A stretch of 64,000 nt of DNA. Origin: Nocardioides sp. SLBN-35. Its GTDB lineage: Bacteria > Actinomycetota > Actinomycetes > Propionibacteriales > Nocardioidaceae. Position 1 is the stretch's first letter. Each line of letters opens with the position of its first letter. Location: assembly GCF_006715725.1 (NCBI RefSeq), contig NZ_VFNU01000001.1, positions 1,302,001 to 1,366,000 on the forward strand, in the 5' to 3' direction. The position numbers and the translations under genes were made by a program. Shown here one piece after another: positions 8,393-16,916 of the stretch. The notes beneath the pieces are model-generated. The model saw only the letters and a program-made list of their open reading frames with translations, was not told the origin of the DNA and did not search any database.

Positions 8393-9461
8393 CGATCGTC
8401 CGGGCCGCGGTGGCGCCGTCGATCCCGTCCAGCGCGTCGGCCAGACCGTCGAGGGAGACGGTGGCGCCCTGCAGGGCGTCGAGGTCGAGGCGGCCGGAGA
8501 GGTACATCTCGGCGTAGAGAGGGACGTCCACGCGCAGCTGGGTCCCGCCGAGGCGCGAGCCCTGGAGCCGCTTCTCGGCGAGCAGGTCGGTGGCGGGGAT
8601 GGTGATCGTGTCGCCGGGGCGGGCCAGGCCGACGACCGTCGCCGTACCCCTGGTCCCGAGCATGGCGAAGGCCTGGGTGATGGTGGCCGGCAGGCCGACC
8701 ATCTCCAGGGCGTGGTCGACGCCGCCGGTCAGGTCGAGGACGGCGGCGACCGGGTCGACCGCGCTCGCGTCGACCACGTCGGTGGCGCCGAGGCGGCGGG
8801 CCAGGTCGAGCTTCTCGGGCATCCGGTCGATCGCGACGATCCGCGAGGCGCCCGCGAGGACGGCGCCCTGGACGGCGCTCAGGCCGACGCCGCCGCAGCC
8901 GACGACGGCGACCGTGTCGCCCACCCGGACGGCGGCGCTGTGTCGCACGGCGCCCAGGCCGGTGATCACCGCGCAGCCGAGCAGCGCGGCCTTGTCGAGC
9001 GGCATGGCGGGGGGAACCCTGGCCACGCTCGAGGCCTGGACGAGCATCTCCTCGGCGAAGCTGCCGATCCCGACGAACTGCGCGACGGGCCGGCCGTCGA
9101 GGGTGAGCCGGGGGGTGCCGTCGGCACGGGTGCGGGCCAGGTCGGTGCAGTGCTGGGGGAGGCCGCGGCTGCACCACGAGCAGCTGCCGCAGGAGCCGGC
9201 GGGGGCGACGACGACGTGGTCGCCCACCGCCAGCCCGCGCACGTTGCTGCCGACCTCGACGACGACACCCGCGGCCTCGTGGCCGAGCACGGCGGGCAGG
9301 CCGAGGGCCGGGTTGCCGCCGGTCTGGCCGTGGCGGTCCGAGTGGCAGATGCCGGTCGCGGCCGTGCGGATGCGCACCTCGGCGGGCGCGGGCGCGTCGA
9401 CGTGGACGTCCTCCAGCACCACGGGCTGGTCGAACTGGTGGAGCACGGCGGCCTTCACCAC
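8382..9461 (-). CDS. Zinc-dependent alcohol dehydrogenase
   Basis: The 359-residue medium-chain dehydrogenase has the catalytic-zinc motifs GICHSD and GHEAAG, the four structural-zinc cysteines in CGSCSWCSRGLPQHC and the Rossmann motif VVGCGGVGLSAVQGA. It should oxidise an alcohol with NAD(P)+, most likely a hydroxyl introduced on the pathway intermediate. I place the start at GTG 9461 because an AGGAGA ribosome site lies 6 bp upstream; an adjacent GTG at 9458 would serve as well. It stands alone on the minus strand and shares its promoter gap with the crotonase operon. Confidence 0.9.
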   Translation of the reverse strand: MVKAAVLHQFDQPVVLEDVHVDAPAPAEVRIRTAATGICHSDRHGQTGGNPALGLPAVLGHEAAGVVVEVGSNVRGLAVGDHVVVAPAGSCGSCSWCSRGLPQHCTDLARTRADGTPRLTLDGRPVAQFVGIGSFAEEMLVQASSVARVPPAMPLDKAALLGCAVITGLGAVRHSAAVRVGDTVAVVGCGGVGLSAVQGAVLAGASRIVAIDRMPEKLDLARRLGATDVVDASAVDPVAAVLDLTGGVDHALEMVGLPATITQAFAMLGTRGTATVVGLARPGDTITIPATDLLAEKRLQGSRLGGTQLRVDVPLYAEMYLSGRLDLDALQGATVSLDGLADALDGIDGATAARTIVSF

Positions 9462-9511
9462 GGGGGTTCTCCTCTTCACGACGGGGCTTGCCTGGGTGAC
9501 CGACGCTACCG

Positions 9512-9525
9512 TAGATTGCTGATCA
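9512..9525 (-). promoter_or_regulatory. Possible operator in a divergent promoter gap
   Basis: In the gap between the divergent dehydrogenase and crotonase genes, an AT-rich island around TGATCA reads TGATCAGCAATCTA on the minus strand. It resembles the TGATAAGCATTA words in front of other operons of the island. This is the weakest member of the set. Confidence 0.35.
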
Positions 9526-9585
9526 TCAAAACCATGGATTCGGGCTCAGGTGAGACCCGCCATGGCTGAGCCGAGAGGAAGCCGC

Positions 9586-10386
9586 GTGTCCGCGATCGAC
9601 GTCGAGACCAGGGGATCGGTGCGGTGGGTGACCATCAACCGGCCCGAGCGACTCAACGCCTACGACCTCGAGATGGCGCGCACGATGATCGCGGCGTTCG
9701 AGGACGCCGCGTCGTACGACGCCGTCGTGCTCACCGGCGCGGGCGGCGCCTTCTGCGCCGGCGGTGCGCTCGACCAGCTCGGTGAGCCGGACCCCGAGCA
9801 GCTGCGCGCGCTGTTCACCGGCTCGCTGCGCCTCGTCGACGCGATCCGCGCCTGTCCCCGCCCGGTGATCGCCGCGGTCGACGGCCCGGCCGCCGGCGGC
9901 GGCAACGAGCTCGTGGTCGCCTGTGACTTCGCGATCGCGACCGAGCGCTCGACGTTCGGCCAGACCGGCCCCCGGGTCGGGTCCGCGCCGGTGCTCGGCG
10001 CGACCAACCTGATGGCGATCCAGATCGGCGAGAAGCGCGCCAAGGAGATGGCGATGCTGTGCCGCCGCTACTCCGCGCAGCAGGCGCTCGCCATGGGCCT
10101 GGTCAACGAGGTGGTGCCCGACGGTGATCTGGTCGAGGCCGTCGAGCGCTGGCTCGCCGAGATCGACCGGCTCAGCCCGCGCTACCTGGAGATCGCCAAG
10201 ATCAGCTCCAACCAGTGGTGGAACCAGTCGAAGGACAACATGAGCTCCGGTCTCGGCATGCTCATCCAGGCCATCGGCAGCGAGGACATGCTCGAGGGCG
10301 CCAACGCCTTCCTCGACAAGCGCAAGCCCGACTTCCGCGCCGCCCGGCGCGCCCAGCAGAAGCCGACCGAGAAGGACGACCAGTGA
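9586..10386 (+). CDS. MenB/BadI-like crotonase, candidate ring-cleaving hydrolase
   Basis: The 266-residue crotonase is closest by motif to MenB and BadI: FGQTGPRVGS, the stretch CRRYSAQQALAMGLVNEVVP and a C-terminus ending FLDKRKPDFRAA. MenB normally has Asp where this protein has Ser in RRYSAQQ, which fits BadI-type proteins better. BadI hydrolyses 2-ketocyclohexanecarboxyl-CoA to pimelyl-CoA, opening the ring. I therefore infer a beta-oxoacyl-CoA ring hydrolase, consistent with the alcohol dehydrogenases around it. The start is GTG 9586, 4 bp behind AGAGGAAG; an ATG at 9562 is in frame. It heads a four-gene operon with 4-bp overlaps or very short gaps. Confidence 0.8.
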   Translation: MSAIDVETRGSVRWVTINRPERLNAYDLEMARTMIAAFEDAASYDAVVLTGAGGAFCAGGALDQLGEPDPEQLRALFTGSLRLVDAIRACPRPVIAAVDGPAAGGGNELVVACDFAIATERSTFGQTGPRVGSAPVLGATNLMAIQIGEKRAKEMAMLCRRYSAQQALAMGLVNEVVPDGDLVEAVERWLAEIDRLSPRYLEIAKISSNQWWNQSKDNMSSGLGMLIQAIGSEDMLEGANAFLDKRKPDFRAARRAQQKPTEKDDQ

Positions 10387-12050
10387 GCCTCCGTCACTAC
10401 CGCGACCTGCGGCCCACCTTCGCCGACCGTGCGCAGTGGGCCCTGCCCACCGTGCTGCGGCACCACGCCGCCGAGCGTCCCGACGCCGTGTGGCTGGACT
10501 GCCCCGAGGAGGGACGCACCTGGACCTTCGCCGAGACGCTCACCGCCGCCGAGCGGGTTGGGCGCAGCTTCCTCGCCGCCGGCGCCGAGCCGGGCGACCG
10601 GGTCGTCCTGGTGGCCCAGAACTCGTCGGCCTTCGTCCGCACCTGGATCGGCACGGCGGTCGCCGGCCTGGTCGAGGTGCCGATCAACACCGCCTACGAG
10701 CGGGACTTCCTCGCCCACCAGGTGAGCACCGTCGAGGCGACGCTCGCCGTCATCGACGACGTGTACGCCGCGCGCTTCGTCGCCGTCGCGGAGGCGGCCA
10801 AGTCGATCCGGAAATTCTGGGTCGTCGACACGGGCTCCCGCGACGAGGCGCTCGACACGCTGCGCCGGGCCGGGTGGGAGGCGGCGCCGTTCGAGGAGCT
10901 CGACGAGGCCGCCACCGCGCCGGAGGTCGTCGAAGGCTCCATCGCGCTGCCCGTCGTGCGCCCGCAGGACCTGGCCTCGGTGCTCTTCACGTCGGGCACC
11001 ACGGGCCCGAGCAAGGGCGTCGCGATGCCGCACGCCCAGATGTACTTCTTCGCCGACGAGTGCGTCTCGCTGGTGCGTCTCACGCCCGAGGACGCATGGA
11101 TGTCGGTGACGCCGCTGTTCCACGGCAATGCGCAGTTCATGGCGGCGTACCCGACGCTGGTCGCCGGCGCCCGCTTCGTCACCCGCAGCCGGTTCTCCGC
11201 GAGCCGCTGGGTCGACCAGCTGCGCGAGAGCCGGGTGACGGTCACCAACTTCATCGGCGTGATGATGGACTTCATCTGGAAGCAGGAGCGGCGCGACGAC
11301 GACGCGGACAACCCGCTGCGGGTCGTCTTCGCCGCCCCGACCGCCGCCACGTTGGTGGCGCCGATGAGGGAGCGGTACGGCATCGAGGCCTTCGTCGAGG
11401 TCTTCGGGCTGACCGAGACCTCCGCGCCGATCATCTCGCCCTACGGCGAGGACCGGCCCGCCGGCGCCGCCGGCCTGGCCGCCGACGAGTGGTTCGACGT
11501 CCGGCTGGTCGACCCCGAGACCGACGAGGACGTCGCCGTCGGCGAGATCGGCGAGCTCGTGGTCCGGCCGAAGGTGCCGTTCATCTGCTCGATGGGCTAC
11601 TTCAACATGCCCGACAAGACCGTCGAGGCCTGGCGGAACCTGTGGTTCCACACGGGCGATGCGCTGCGCCGCGACGAGGACGGGTGGTTCTACTTCGTCG
11701 ACCGCTTCAAGGACGCGCTGCGCCGCCGCGGCGAGAACATCAGCTCCTACGAGATCGAGACCTCGATCCTCGCCCACCCGGCGGTCGTCGAGTGCGCCGT
11801 GATCGCGGTGCCCGCGTCGAGCGAGGCAGGCGAGGACGAGGTGATGGCCTACGTCATCACGGGCGGCGACGCCCCGGTCCCCTCCGCCGAGGAGCTGTGG
11901 GCCCACTGCGAGGGCCGGATCCCGTCCTTCGCCGTCCCGCGCTACCTCCGCTTCGTCGAGGACCTCCCGAAGACGCCGTCGCAGCGGGTGCAGAAGGCCC
12001 GGCTGCGTGCGATCGGCGTCACCGCCGACACCCACGACCGCGAGGGCTGA
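10383..12050 (+). CDS. AMP-forming acyl-CoA ligase (CaiC-like)
   Basis: The 555-residue ANL-superfamily enzyme has the P-loop TSGTTGPSKGVAMPH, the adenylate motif FGLTETSAP and the hinge motif FVDRFKDALRRRGENISSYE. Its pattern is that of crotonobetaine/carnitine-type CoA ligases. It should activate a carboxylic acid with ATP and CoA. GTG 10383 overlaps the upstream crotonase stop by 4 bp. With the CoA-transferases at 3322-5777 it gives the island a second route to the CoA thioester. The C-terminal Lys region reads RVQKARLRAIG. Confidence 0.9.
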   Translation: MSLRHYRDLRPTFADRAQWALPTVLRHHAAERPDAVWLDCPEEGRTWTFAETLTAAERVGRSFLAAGAEPGDRVVLVAQNSSAFVRTWIGTAVAGLVEVPINTAYERDFLAHQVSTVEATLAVIDDVYAARFVAVAEAAKSIRKFWVVDTGSRDEALDTLRRAGWEAAPFEELDEAATAPEVVEGSIALPVVRPQDLASVLFTSGTTGPSKGVAMPHAQMYFFADECVSLVRLTPEDAWMSVTPLFHGNAQFMAAYPTLVAGARFVTRSRFSASRWVDQLRESRVTVTNFIGVMMDFIWKQERRDDDADNPLRVVFAAPTAATLVAPMRERYGIEAFVEVFGLTETSAPIISPYGEDRPAGAAGLAADEWFDVRLVDPETDEDVAVGEIGELVVRPKVPFICSMGYFNMPDKTVEAWRNLWFHTGDALRRDEDGWFYFVDRFKDALRRRGENISSYEIETSILAHPAVVECAVIAVPASSEAGEDEVMAYVITGGDAPVPSAEELWAHCEGRIPSFAVPRYLRFVEDLPKTPSQRVQKARLRAIGVTADTHDREG

Positions 12051-12053
12051 GCC

Positions 12054-12947
12054 GTGCATCCGTACCGGACGGTCCTGTTCGTCCCGGCCCACAAGCCCGA
12101 CTGGGCGCACAAGGCGCTGGCCTCGGGCGCCGACTGCGTGGTGCTCGACCTCGAGGACTCGGTGCCCCACGACCTCAAGCCCGCGGCCCGTACGACGGTC
12201 CGCGCGGCGCTGCCCGAGCTTCGGGCCGCGCGGCCCGAGGTCGGCCTCTTCGTGCGCCCCAACGCCCTGGCCACCGGCCTGGCGGGCGCAGACCTCGAGG
12301 CGGTCGTGTGCCCCGAGCTCGACGGCGTCTTCGCCCCGAAGATCAAGGACGCCACGGACGTGCTCCGGTGGGAGACCCTGATCGACTGGTTCGAGGTGCG
12401 CAACGGCGCCGCCGACCTGGAGATGATCGTGCCGGTCGAGATGGTCGACGCGATCACCAACTGCTTCGAGATCGCCGCCGCTTCGCCGCGGGTCGGCGCG
12501 ATGATCGGGCCGACGTCCGAGCACGCCGACATCGCCCGCGCGGTCGGCTTCCGGCAGTCCCGCGAGGGCTCGGAGACCCTCTACCTACGCAGCCGGATCC
12601 TGCTCGCCTGCCGCCAGTTCGGGCTGCATCCGCTCACCGCGCTGTGGGAGGACCTGGCCGACCTCGACGGGCTGCGCCAGTTCGCCGACTACGGCTTCCA
12701 GCTGGGCTTCCGCGGCATGATCGCGATCCACCCGAGCCACGTCCCGGTCGTCAACGACGTGTTCACGCCGTCCGACGACGAGGTCGCCTACTACGAGGAC
12801 CTCGTCGCCACCGTCGACGCGGCGGTCGTGCGCGGCGAGGGCGCCGTCCGGTTCCGTGGGCAGCACGTGGACCTCGCCCATGCCGACAAGGCCCGGGACT
12901 GGCTCGGCCACGCCCGCCTGGTGCGGGGGGACGCGCCGCGCCGGTGA
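12054..12947 (+). CDS. HpcH/HpaI (CitE-like) aldolase/lyase
   Basis: The 297-residue protein is a TIM-barrel CitE-like lyase: N-terminus RTVLFVPAHKPDWAHKAL, the motif CVVLDLEDSVP, and the metal-ligand Glu in MIVPVEMVDA. Family members cleave citryl-, malyl- or methylmalyl-CoA. The usual Gly-x-Glu-Asp metal site downstream reads GPTSEHADIA here, with Ser where the Asp is expected, so the metal site may be altered. The gene sits 3 bp behind the acyl-CoA ligase and overlaps the next dehydrogenase by 4 bp. It could split a beta-hydroxyacyl-CoA from ring cleavage. Confidence 0.83.
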   Translation: MHPYRTVLFVPAHKPDWAHKALASGADCVVLDLEDSVPHDLKPAARTTVRAALPELRAARPEVGLFVRPNALATGLAGADLEAVVCPELDGVFAPKIKDATDVLRWETLIDWFEVRNGAADLEMIVPVEMVDAITNCFEIAAASPRVGAMIGPTSEHADIARAVGFRQSREGSETLYLRSRILLACRQFGLHPLTALWEDLADLDGLRQFADYGFQLGFRGMIAIHPSHVPVVNDVFTPSDDEVAYYEDLVATVDAAVVRGEGAVRFRGQHVDLAHADKARDWLGHARLVRGDAPRR

Positions 12948-13978
12948 GGGCGTTCGTCCTCGACCGTGACGGATGGGGCCTGCGCGAGGTCCCCGACCCC
13001 CGGCCGGGGGCCGGCCAGGTGGTCGTCCGCACGACGGCCGCGGGGCTGTGCCACTCCGACCTGACCCTGGCGGCACGGCCGCCCGACGCGCACCCCTTCG
13101 CACTGCCCCTGGTGCTCGGACACGAGCTCGCCGGCATCGTCGTCGAGCGAGGAGCCGGTGTTTCGGGTGACCTGGTGCCCGGCACGCCCGTGGTGGGCTA
13201 CGGACCGCGCGGCTGCGGGCAGTGCGCGGCGTGCGCGACCGGCGCCGAGAACTACTGCCGGACGCCGGGACCGCGCTTCCCGCCCGGCCTCGGCGCCTCC
13301 GGTGCGCTGGCCGAGCTCGTCGCGGTCGACGCGCGCCACCTGCTCGCGGCGCCGCACGTCGCACCCGCTCAGGGTGCCGCGCTCAGCGACGCCGGGCTGA
13401 CCGCGCTCCACGCTCTCGACCGTGCCCTCGCCGCGATCGGGCTTGCACCCGCTGAGCTCACCGTCGTCGTGCTCGGCATCGGGGGACTGGGCCACGTCGC
13501 CGTCCAGCTCGCCCGGCTGGCGGGGGCGGCCGTCGTCGCCGTCGACCGTCTCCCCGCCAAGCTCGACCTCGCGCGCCGGCTCGGCGCCGAGCACGTGCTC
13601 CCTGCCGGGCCGGGGCTCGCGGACGCCGTCAGGGAGCTGACCGGCGGCCGCGGCGCGGACGTCGTGATCGACCTCGTAGGGGCGGCCGCGAGCCTTGCCC
13701 AGGCGGGCGCGATGGTCGCCGTCAACGGTGTCGTCTCGGTCGTCGGCGTCGGCAGCGGCCGGCTCGCGGTCGGCATGCACGCGCTGCCGCTCGGAGTGCG
13801 CACCGACCTGCCGTTCTGGGGGACCCGCCCCGAGCTGGCCCGGCTGCTGGAGCTCGCCGCGTCGGGGCAGGTGCGGGTCGAGGTCGAGGAGGTCGCTCTC
13901 GACGACGTCGCGGCTGCGTACGACCGGTTGGCCGGCGGGGCCGTCCCGGGACGTGCGGTCGCGACATTCGGTCCTTGA
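12944..13978 (+). CDS. Zinc-dependent alcohol dehydrogenase
   Basis: The 344-residue medium-chain dehydrogenase has catalytic-zinc motifs GLCHSD and GHELAG, the structural-zinc cysteines in CGQCAACATGAENYC and a Rossmann motif VLGIGGLGHVAVQLA. Its style resembles dehydrogenases acting on hydroxycyclohexene-carbonyl-CoA, but that is only a motif impression. GTG 12944 overlaps the CitE-like stop by 4 bp. Together with the BadI-like hydrolase in the same operon, it could oxidise a ring hydroxyl to the ketone needed for hydrolytic ring opening. Confidence 0.88.
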   Translation: MRAFVLDRDGWGLREVPDPRPGAGQVVVRTTAAGLCHSDLTLAARPPDAHPFALPLVLGHELAGIVVERGAGVSGDLVPGTPVVGYGPRGCGQCAACATGAENYCRTPGPRFPPGLGASGALAELVAVDARHLLAAPHVAPAQGAALSDAGLTALHALDRALAAIGLAPAELTVVVLGIGGLGHVAVQLARLAGAAVVAVDRLPAKLDLARRLGAEHVLPAGPGLADAVRELTGGRGADVVIDLVGAAASLAQAGAMVAVNGVVSVVGVGSGRLAVGMHALPLGVRTDLPFWGTRPELARLLELAASGQVRVEVEEVALDDVAAAYDRLAGGAVPGRAVATFGP

Positions 13979-13994
13979 CCCGGGTTTTCAATTC

Positions 13995-14017
13995 CTGATA
14001 AGGATTATATCCATCAG
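13995..14017 (+). promoter_or_regulatory. AT-rich inverted repeat, probable operator
   Basis: In the 63-bp gap before the TRAP binding-protein gene, nested arms CTGAT/ATCAG and GGAT/ATCC flank TAT. The left part TGATAAGGATTA is one base from TGATAAGCATTA found upstream of the thiolase gene. It ends 24 bp before the start codon at 14042, a typical repressor position. Confidence 0.55.
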
Positions 14018-14041
14018 CATCACGACGAAGGGTGGTCCCCC

Positions 14042-15286
14042 ATGATCCGACGACCGTGGAAGGGGCGGCGCCGTGGCGCCGTGCTCACCGGCGTGACCGT
14101 CGCCTCGCTCGCACTCGCCGGATGCGCCGGCTCGGGCGCGACTGAGGAGACCAACGCGGGCGGTGCGAGCATCGAGTACGGCGCCGACAAGGCGGCGTAC
14201 ACCGAGGCGCTCGCGGACATGGACCCGGTCACCCTGGCCATCCAGTCCACCGGTCCCAAGGGCTCGGCGACCGGCCGGCGCTTCGAGGACTACGCCGCCG
14301 CCGTCGAGGACTGGTCGGGCGGCAAGATCGGCTTCGAGTTCACCTACTCGAACGCGATGGCTCCGCCCGACGAGGTCCACCTCGCGCTCGCCGACGGGCG
14401 GCTCGACATCGGCTCGGTGATGCCGGCGCTCGTCCCGGACGACCTGCCGGCGGCCAACGCGCTCGGCGACCTCAGCCACCTCGGTCGGCAGACGCCCGTG
14501 GACTGGATGCTCCAGTGGCACGGGATCATGCTGGACCTGGCCGCGGCCGCTCCCGACATCGACGAGGAGTACGAGCAGCACGGCATGAAGCTGCTGCTGC
14601 CGGCCTTCGGGTCCGGCGCCTACATGCCCTACTGCGCCGACCCGGGCACCTCGGCCTCGGCGCTCGACGGGCGCGGTGTCGCGAGCCAGAGCAAGGTCCA
14701 GAACAGGGAGGCCAAGGCCCTCGGCATGTCGCCGAGCTCGATCAGCTACGCCGAGATGTTCGAGGGGCTCGAGCGCGGGGTCATCGACTGCGCGTTCAGC
14801 ACGGTCACCGGAGCCGCGCTGGGCGGCTTCATCCCCGCGGCCGCGCACGTCGCCTACGCCGAGGACGAGGGCTTCAACTCCCCGGCCGGGTCGATCGCGA
14901 TCAGCCTGGCGCGCTGGAACGAGCTCCCGCTCGCGGCGCAGCAGCTGATGTACGACCGGCTCGACGTCCTCCTGCAGGCCAACTTCGAGGGAGCCTGGGA
15001 CAACACGGCGGCCGCGGTCACCGCGATCCGCGACGCCGGGGGCGAGATGGCGCCCTTCGACGCGGACGCGGTCGCCCGGCTCCGGGACGTGCACGAGGCG
15101 GTCGAGACCGACGTCGCCCGGACCGCGGAGCAGGAGTGGGCCGAGCGCATCGACACGCTCGGCATCGACGGCGTCGGCACGACGTACGAGGACTTCCCGG
15201 CGTGGTACGCCCAGGGCGTCCCCGACCTGCAGCCCTACTTCAACGCCCTGTGGGACGGCTCGATGGGCGAGCGGCGGCCGTCGTGA
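14042..15286 (+). CDS. TRAP transporter substrate-binding lipoprotein (DctP family)
   Basis: The 414-residue protein starts with a lipoprotein signal peptide whose lipobox LAGC places the modified residue at Cys28. The mature part matches DctP-type binding proteins (SGGKIGFEFTYSNAM, LADGRLDIGSVMPAL, GLERGVIDCAFS). It should capture an organic acid at the cell surface and deliver it to the permeases at 1-1885, which are more than 12 kb away. It heads an operon with an acyl-CoA dehydrogenase, MaoC, reductase and SDR, all overlapping, so uptake and degradation are co-transcribed. Confidence 0.9.
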   Translation: MIRRPWKGRRRGAVLTGVTVASLALAGCAGSGATEETNAGGASIEYGADKAAYTEALADMDPVTLAIQSTGPKGSATGRRFEDYAAAVEDWSGGKIGFEFTYSNAMAPPDEVHLALADGRLDIGSVMPALVPDDLPAANALGDLSHLGRQTPVDWMLQWHGIMLDLAAAAPDIDEEYEQHGMKLLLPAFGSGAYMPYCADPGTSASALDGRGVASQSKVQNREAKALGMSPSSISYAEMFEGLERGVIDCAFSTVTGAALGGFIPAAAHVAYAEDEGFNSPAGSIAISLARWNELPLAAQQLMYDRLDVLLQANFEGAWDNTAAAVTAIRDAGGEMAPFDADAVARLRDVHEAVETDVARTAEQEWAERIDTLGIDGVGTTYEDFPAWYAQGVPDLQPYFNALWDGSMGERRPS

Positions 15287-16449
15287 GCTTCGATCCCGAC
15301 CCGGTCCACGAGGACATCCGGCAGGGGATGCGCGACCTGTGCGCGAAGTTCCCCGACGAGTACTGGGCCGAGCGGGACGACCGGCACGAGTTCCCGTGGG
15401 AGTTCTACCGCGCCGTCACCGACGCCGGCTGGCTCGGCCTGACCATCCCCGAGGAGTACGGCGGCGGCGGCCTCGGCGTCACGGAGGCCGCCATCGTGGA
15501 GCGCGAGATCGCGGCGTCCGGCGCCGGGATGGGCGGATGCAGCTCGGTCCACATCGGGATCTTCGGCTTCGAGCCGATCCTCCACCACGGCAGCGAGGAC
15601 CTGAAGCAGCGCTTCCTGCCGCGGGTGCCCGAGGGCGACCTGCAGATCTCGTTCGCGGTCACCGAGCCCGACGCCGGCACCGACACGACCAACCTGTCGA
15701 CCTTCGCCCGCAAGGTCGACGGCGGCTGGCTGGTCACGGGCAAGAAGGTCTGGATCTCCAACGCCCAGCAGGCCGAGCGGATGCTGCTGCTGGCCCGGAC
15801 CACGCCCAAGGACCAGTGCGCCCGTCGTACCGAGGGGCTCACGGTGTTCTTCGCGCCGGTCGACCGGGACCGGGTGACGATCCGGCCGATCCCCAAGATG
15901 GGCCGCAACTCGGTCGACAGCAACGAGCTGTTCATCGACGACCTCTTCGTCGCCGACGAGGACGTCGTCGGCGAGGTCGGCCGGGGCTTCGAGGTGATCC
16001 TCACCGGGCTCAACGCCGAGCGGGTCGTCGCGGCCAACGCGATGCTCGGCATCGGCGAGGCGGCACTGCGCCGCGGCGTCAGGTACGCCCGGGAGCGGGT
16101 CGTCTTCGGTCGGCCGATCGGCCAGAACCAGGGACTCTCCTTCCAGCTCGCCGAGGCCAAGATCCGGCTCGAGGCCGCCGACGCCGTGCTGCAGAAGGCG
16201 ACCTGGCTGGTCGACCAGCAGCGGCCCTGCGGCGCCGAGGCCAACTACGCCAAGTGGCTGTGCGCCGAGGCCGGCTTCTACGCCGCCGACGTGGCGCTCC
16301 AGGTGCACGGCGGGATGGGCTACAGCAAGGAGTTCCACGTCGAGCGGTACTTCCGCGAGGCCCGGTTGATGCGCATTGCGCCGATCAGCCAGGAGATGGT
16401 GCTCAACTACGTCGCCGAGCACGTGCTCGGCCTGCCGAGGAGCTATTGA
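15283..16449 (+). CDS. Acyl-CoA dehydrogenase
   Basis: The 388-residue flavoprotein has the signature blocks WLGLTIPEEYGG, FAVTEPDAGTDTT and HGGMGYSKEFHVERYFREAR. The usual C-terminal YEGT catalytic glutamate is absent (the region reads RIAPISQEM). Glu246 in GLNAERVVAANAM matches the helix-G glutamate used by isovaleryl-CoA and long-chain dehydrogenases. It should therefore be active on branched or bulky acyl-CoAs, introducing a 2,3 double bond. GTG 15283 overlaps the binding-protein stop by 4 bp. Confidence 0.9.
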   Translation: MSFDPDPVHEDIRQGMRDLCAKFPDEYWAERDDRHEFPWEFYRAVTDAGWLGLTIPEEYGGGGLGVTEAAIVEREIAASGAGMGGCSSVHIGIFGFEPILHHGSEDLKQRFLPRVPEGDLQISFAVTEPDAGTDTTNLSTFARKVDGGWLVTGKKVWISNAQQAERMLLLARTTPKDQCARRTEGLTVFFAPVDRDRVTIRPIPKMGRNSVDSNELFIDDLFVADEDVVGEVGRGFEVILTGLNAERVVAANAMLGIGEAALRRGVRYARERVVFGRPIGQNQGLSFQLAEAKIRLEAADAVLQKATWLVDQQRPCGAEANYAKWLCAEAGFYAADVALQVHGGMGYSKEFHVERYFREARLMRIAPISQEMVLNYVAEHVLGLPRSY

Positions 16450-16916
16450 TGCGCGGGCTGTACTTCGAGGAGTTCGAGATCGGCAAGGTCTACCGGCACG
16501 CCTTCCGGCGCACGGTGACCGAGATGGACAACGTCCTCTTCACGTCGCTGACCATGAACGTGGCGCCGATCCACCTCGACGCCGAGTACGCCAGGACGAC
16601 GATCCACGGGCGGCCCCTGGTCAACAGTCTCTTCACCGTGGCGCTGATCGGCGCCTTCCACGTGCCCGAGCTGACCATGGGCACGACGCTGGGCAACCTG
16701 GGCTACGAGGAGGTGCGCTTCCCGGCGCCCGTCTTCCACGGCGACACGCTGCGCGGTGAGACCACGATCGTCGACAAGCGCGTGTCGCAGAGCCGCGAGG
16801 ACTCGGGGATCGTGTGGTTCGAGCACCGCGGCTACAACCAGGACGACGTGCTCGTCATGTCCTGCAGGCGGGCCGGGCTGATGCTTCGCACACCGGCTGC
16901 GGAGGTGGCCCGGTGA
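16449..16916 (+). CDS. MaoC-family hydratase (mesaconyl-CoA hydratase-like)
   Basis: The 155-residue hot-dog hydratase begins GLYFEEFEIGKVYRHAFRRT and carries LTMNVAPIHLDAEYARTT, the variant of the MaoC motif (Asn in place of Asp) typical of mesaconyl-CoA and methylmalyl-CoA hydratases. It starts one base inside the stop of the acyl-CoA dehydrogenase gene. It would hydrate the enoyl-CoA formed by that enzyme, and a CitE-like lyase (12054) could act on the product. Exact substrate unknown. Confidence 0.87.
   Translation: MRGLYFEEFEIGKVYRHAFRRTVTEMDNVLFTSLTMNVAPIHLDAEYARTTIHGRPLVNSLFTVALIGAFHVPELTMGTTLGNLGYEEVRFPAPVFHGDTLRGETTIVDKRVSQSREDSGIVWFEHRGYNQDDVLVMSCRRAGLMLRTPAAEVAR

Noticed and set aside
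9586..10386. Annotating the crotonase as menaquinone-synthesis MenB
   Set aside because: The expected Asp of MenB is Ser here, and no other menaquinone genes are nearby; the operon context points to ring cleavage.
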